14,497 nt of DNA from an uncultured Lachnospiraceae bacterium. GTDB lineage: Bacteria > Bacillota > Clostridia > Lachnospirales > Lachnospiraceae. Below are positions 13,142-14,497 of this stretch, in pieces. The DNA is taken from the NCBI GenBank assembly GCA_900549665.1, contig URPH01000035.1, positions 1 through 14,497 of the forward strand. The letters are read 5' to 3'. Position numbers and translations under genes: made by a program. The first letter of the stretch is position 1. Every line of letters begins with the position of its first letter. The notes below the pieces were generated by a model. It saw only the letters and a program-made list of their open reading frames with translations, did no database searches and was not told the origin of the DNA.

Positions 13142-13147
13142 TATAAT
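13142..13147 (+). promoter_or_regulatory. Candidate -10 element for the HExxH gene
   Basis: TATAAT lies 34 nt before the ATG at 13181, in the AT-rich gap after the small membrane protein gene. No good -35 is found at 16-18 bp, and an upstream TG (13138-13139) is one base too far for a classical extended -10. A separate transcript for the following gene is possible, not established. Confidence 0.35.
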
Positions 13148-13180
13148 AAACAGATATATAACAGACAAGGAGGGAATGAT

Positions 13181-13633
13181 ATGAACATACAAGGTATCGG
13201 CGGCTATCAGGCTGACACAAAGCCCATCATCAATCCGGGCGAATCTACGGTCAAGCGTCCCGGCGCCAAGTCTTCACCGGCCGAATGTGAAACATGTAAA
13301 AACCGCAAATATCAGGATGGTTCCGATGAAATGGTATCATTCAAATCGCCTTCCCATATTTCCCCCAATGCAGCTGCGGCAGCTGTCATGGGACATGAAC
13401 AGGAGCATGTATCCAATGCCTACAAAAAGGCATCCCTGAAAAATGGCAAGGTACTGCAGGCAAGTGTCAGTATCAAGACAAGTGTCTGTCCGGAATGTGG
13501 CAGGAGCTATGTTTCCGGTGGCGAGACCCGCACGCAGATCAAATATTACAATGAAGACAATCCCTATCAAAAGGATTTAAAATTACAGGACGCTGCCAAA
13601 TACAAAGGCATGAACGTCAATCTGGCCGGTTAA
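13181..13633 (+). CDS. Putative metalloprotease, HExxH protein with two CxxC pairs (SprA-related-like)
   Basis: The 150-aa protein has C36-C39 (ECETCKNRKYQDGSDE), then an alanine-rich helix leading to H72-E73-Q74-E75-H76 (GHEQEHVSNAY), and C103-C106 (VCPECGRSY). HExxH is the zincin active-site motif. The cysteine pairs may hold a structural zinc or be redox-active. It has no signal peptide or membrane segment, so it appears cytoplasmic unless exported by another route. The pattern recalls the SprA-related / CJM1_0395 putative metalloprotease family, an assignment made from memory. A third zinc ligand and any protease activity are unproven. The ATG has AAGGAGGG at good spacing, one of the best RBSs in the window. 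It lies 32 nt upstream of the DUF975 gene, probably in one transcript. Confidence 0.82.
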   Translation: MNIQGIGGYQADTKPIINPGESTVKRPGAKSSPAECETCKNRKYQDGSDEMVSFKSPSHISPNAAAAAVMGHEQEHVSNAYKKASLKNGKVLQASVSIKTSVCPECGRSYVSGGETRTQIKYYNEDNPYQKDLKLQDAAKYKGMNVNLAG

Positions 13634-13665
13634 GTTCCGGGCCGGATAACAAGAAAGGCATTTTC

Positions 13666-14442
13666 ATGAAACTCAATTTTTCAGATTTAAAAGCAAAGGC
13701 ACGTGGTTGTCTGGAAGGGCGTTATGCCACCATCCTGACCGCATATGTTTTTGCCAGATTTCTTACCAACCTTCCGACATTGCTCTTATCCTACATGCCG
13801 GTCAGCAATCCATACATGGCAAATATCCTGGATATCTGTATGGCTTTAGTTGTCTCCTGCCTCACCGCAATCTTTGTGGTCGGCCAGAACCGCATCTGTC
13901 TGAAATATGCGCGTTCCAGGGATCTCGTACCGGTTAAGGAAATGTGGTACGGCTTCCGGCATTTAGCCGATCAGACGATCATCACGTATTTTTTGATGGT
14001 GATCCGCATGTTAATCCCAAGCGTTCCATTTATCGTATGTATGTATCTGCTCTCCACCAACTTAGCCAATCCGGCCTATATGGTTGCAGCGATCATAACC
14101 GGTATTTTCATGCTTGTGGTGGATCTGATCATCTATCTTGACTATACACTGGTCTACTTTTTGATTCCGGATCATCCGGATATGGATCCCAAGGCTGTGC
14201 TTGCAAAGAGCAAGGAGCTTATGAAGGGCAGACGTCTCACTTATCTCGGACTTTTAGCCAGCTTCATCGGCATGTATTTACTTGGTATTCTTTCCTTTGG
14301 AATTGGATTGTTCTGGGTATGTCCTTATATAAAAATGACGGTCACCGGCTTTTATCTGCAGGCGATCGGAGAAAAGACGGAAACCGAGCAGCTTTTAGAC
14401 GGAAAGCTGGAAAACCCGGATTTCTTCAAAGAAGTATACTAA
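13666..14442 (+). CDS. DUF975 family integral membrane protein
   Basis: The 258-aa protein has about five to six hydrophobic segments (about 22-43, 52-74, 104-130, 137-167 and 192-218). The short N-terminal amphipathic stretch KLNFSDLKAKARGCL is typical of DUF975. The diagnostic region comes late: DHPDMDPKAVLAKSKELMKG (169-188), a loop with an S-x-x-LMKG pattern, followed by a long hydrophobic segment ending WVCPYIKMTVTGFY. Function in this family is unknown. The ATG is preceded by AAAGG at 7 nt. It follows the HExxH gene by 32 nt in the same direction. The gene is complete within the window. Confidence 0.88.
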   Translation: MKLNFSDLKAKARGCLEGRYATILTAYVFARFLTNLPTLLLSYMPVSNPYMANILDICMALVVSCLTAIFVVGQNRICLKYARSRDLVPVKEMWYGFRHLADQTIITYFLMVIRMLIPSVPFIVCMYLLSTNLANPAYMVAAIITGIFMLVVDLIIYLDYTLVYFLIPDHPDMDPKAVLAKSKELMKGRRLTYLGLLASFIGMYLLGILSFGIGLFWVCPYIKMTVTGFYLQAIGEKTETEQLLDGKLENPDFFKEVY

Positions 14443-14455
14443 TAAAAAATCCCAC

Positions 14456-14494
14456 CGGACTGCGCGGCGCCTCTGGCTGTCAGCCTGTAGTCTG
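14456..14494. terminator. Possible terminator at the right edge (incomplete)
   Basis: CGGACTGC (14456-14463) pairs with GTAGTCTG (14487-14494) including two G-U pairs, enclosing a second stem GGCT/AGCC (14475-14485). On the minus strand the stem is followed by GTGGGATTTTTTATT. It lies 13 nt after the DUF975 stop, so it may be a terminator, perhaps bidirectional. The window ends 3 bases later and the stem could extend beyond it. Confidence 0.35.
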
Positions 14495-14497
14495 TAC

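Noticed and set aside
1..14497. CRISPR arrays, insertion sequences, integrases, toxin-antitoxin pairs or phage defence genes.
   Set aside because: No regularly spaced direct repeats, transposase or integrase motifs, or defence-type domains were seen on either strand.

Overview
The window looks like a chromosomal segment of a Gram-positive anaerobic Clostridia species, most likely of the family Lachnospiraceae. The reasons are moderate GC content, strong AGGAGG-type ribosome binding sites, the MEP isoprenoid gene ispD, a typical Firmicutes FMN riboswitch in front of ribU, a DUF975 membrane protein, and a lipoprotein-anchored GH9 glucanase of the kind found in gut fibre degraders. No genus is claimed. 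No mobile element, CRISPR array, phage gene or prophage scar was seen.

Left edge (1-532): two tRNA-Ser genes (anticodons GGA and TGA) read leftward from a clear sigma-A-type promoter at 341-369. Sequence at 38-54 resembles the leader or spacer element of rRNA operons, so an rRNA operon probably lies beyond the left edge.

Main leftward gene group (about 6755 down to 533): promoter, YcxB-like membrane protein, tsaE, tsaB, rimI, a small CxxC/CxxC protein, RNase Z (rnz), a small membrane-anchored protein (DUF6715-like), tsaD and ispD. Three of the four bacterial t6A37 tRNA-modification proteins (TsaB, TsaD, TsaE; TsaC is absent here) are combined with the tRNA 3'-end nuclease. The group therefore reads as a tRNA maturation cluster with isoprenoid synthesis at its end. 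The 154-base gap after rimI may start a second transcript.

Middle (6825-10212): a riboflavin ECF-transporter S component (ribU) with its own promoter, FMN aptamer and intrinsic terminator in the leader, then a second terminator after the gene. Upstream lies tex, an S1-domain RNA-binding transcription accessory protein.

Right part (10175-12648): a monocistronic secreted lipoprotein with an N-terminal CBM-like domain, an Ig-like domain and a GH9 catalytic domain. It has a consensus promoter, a leader of about 124 nt and a strong terminator. An 11-bp inverted repeat with arms 50 bp apart flanks this promoter.

Rightward genes (12695-14442): a small three-helix membrane protein, a small HExxH protein with two CxxC pairs (SprA-related-like putative metalloprotease), and a DUF975 membrane protein. 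A structured sequence at the right edge may be a terminator.

The least-described items are the HExxH/CxxC protein, the CxxC miniprotein abutting rnz, two related intergenic hairpins, and the inverted repeat around the GH9 promoter. No convincing wholly new multi-gene system was found.
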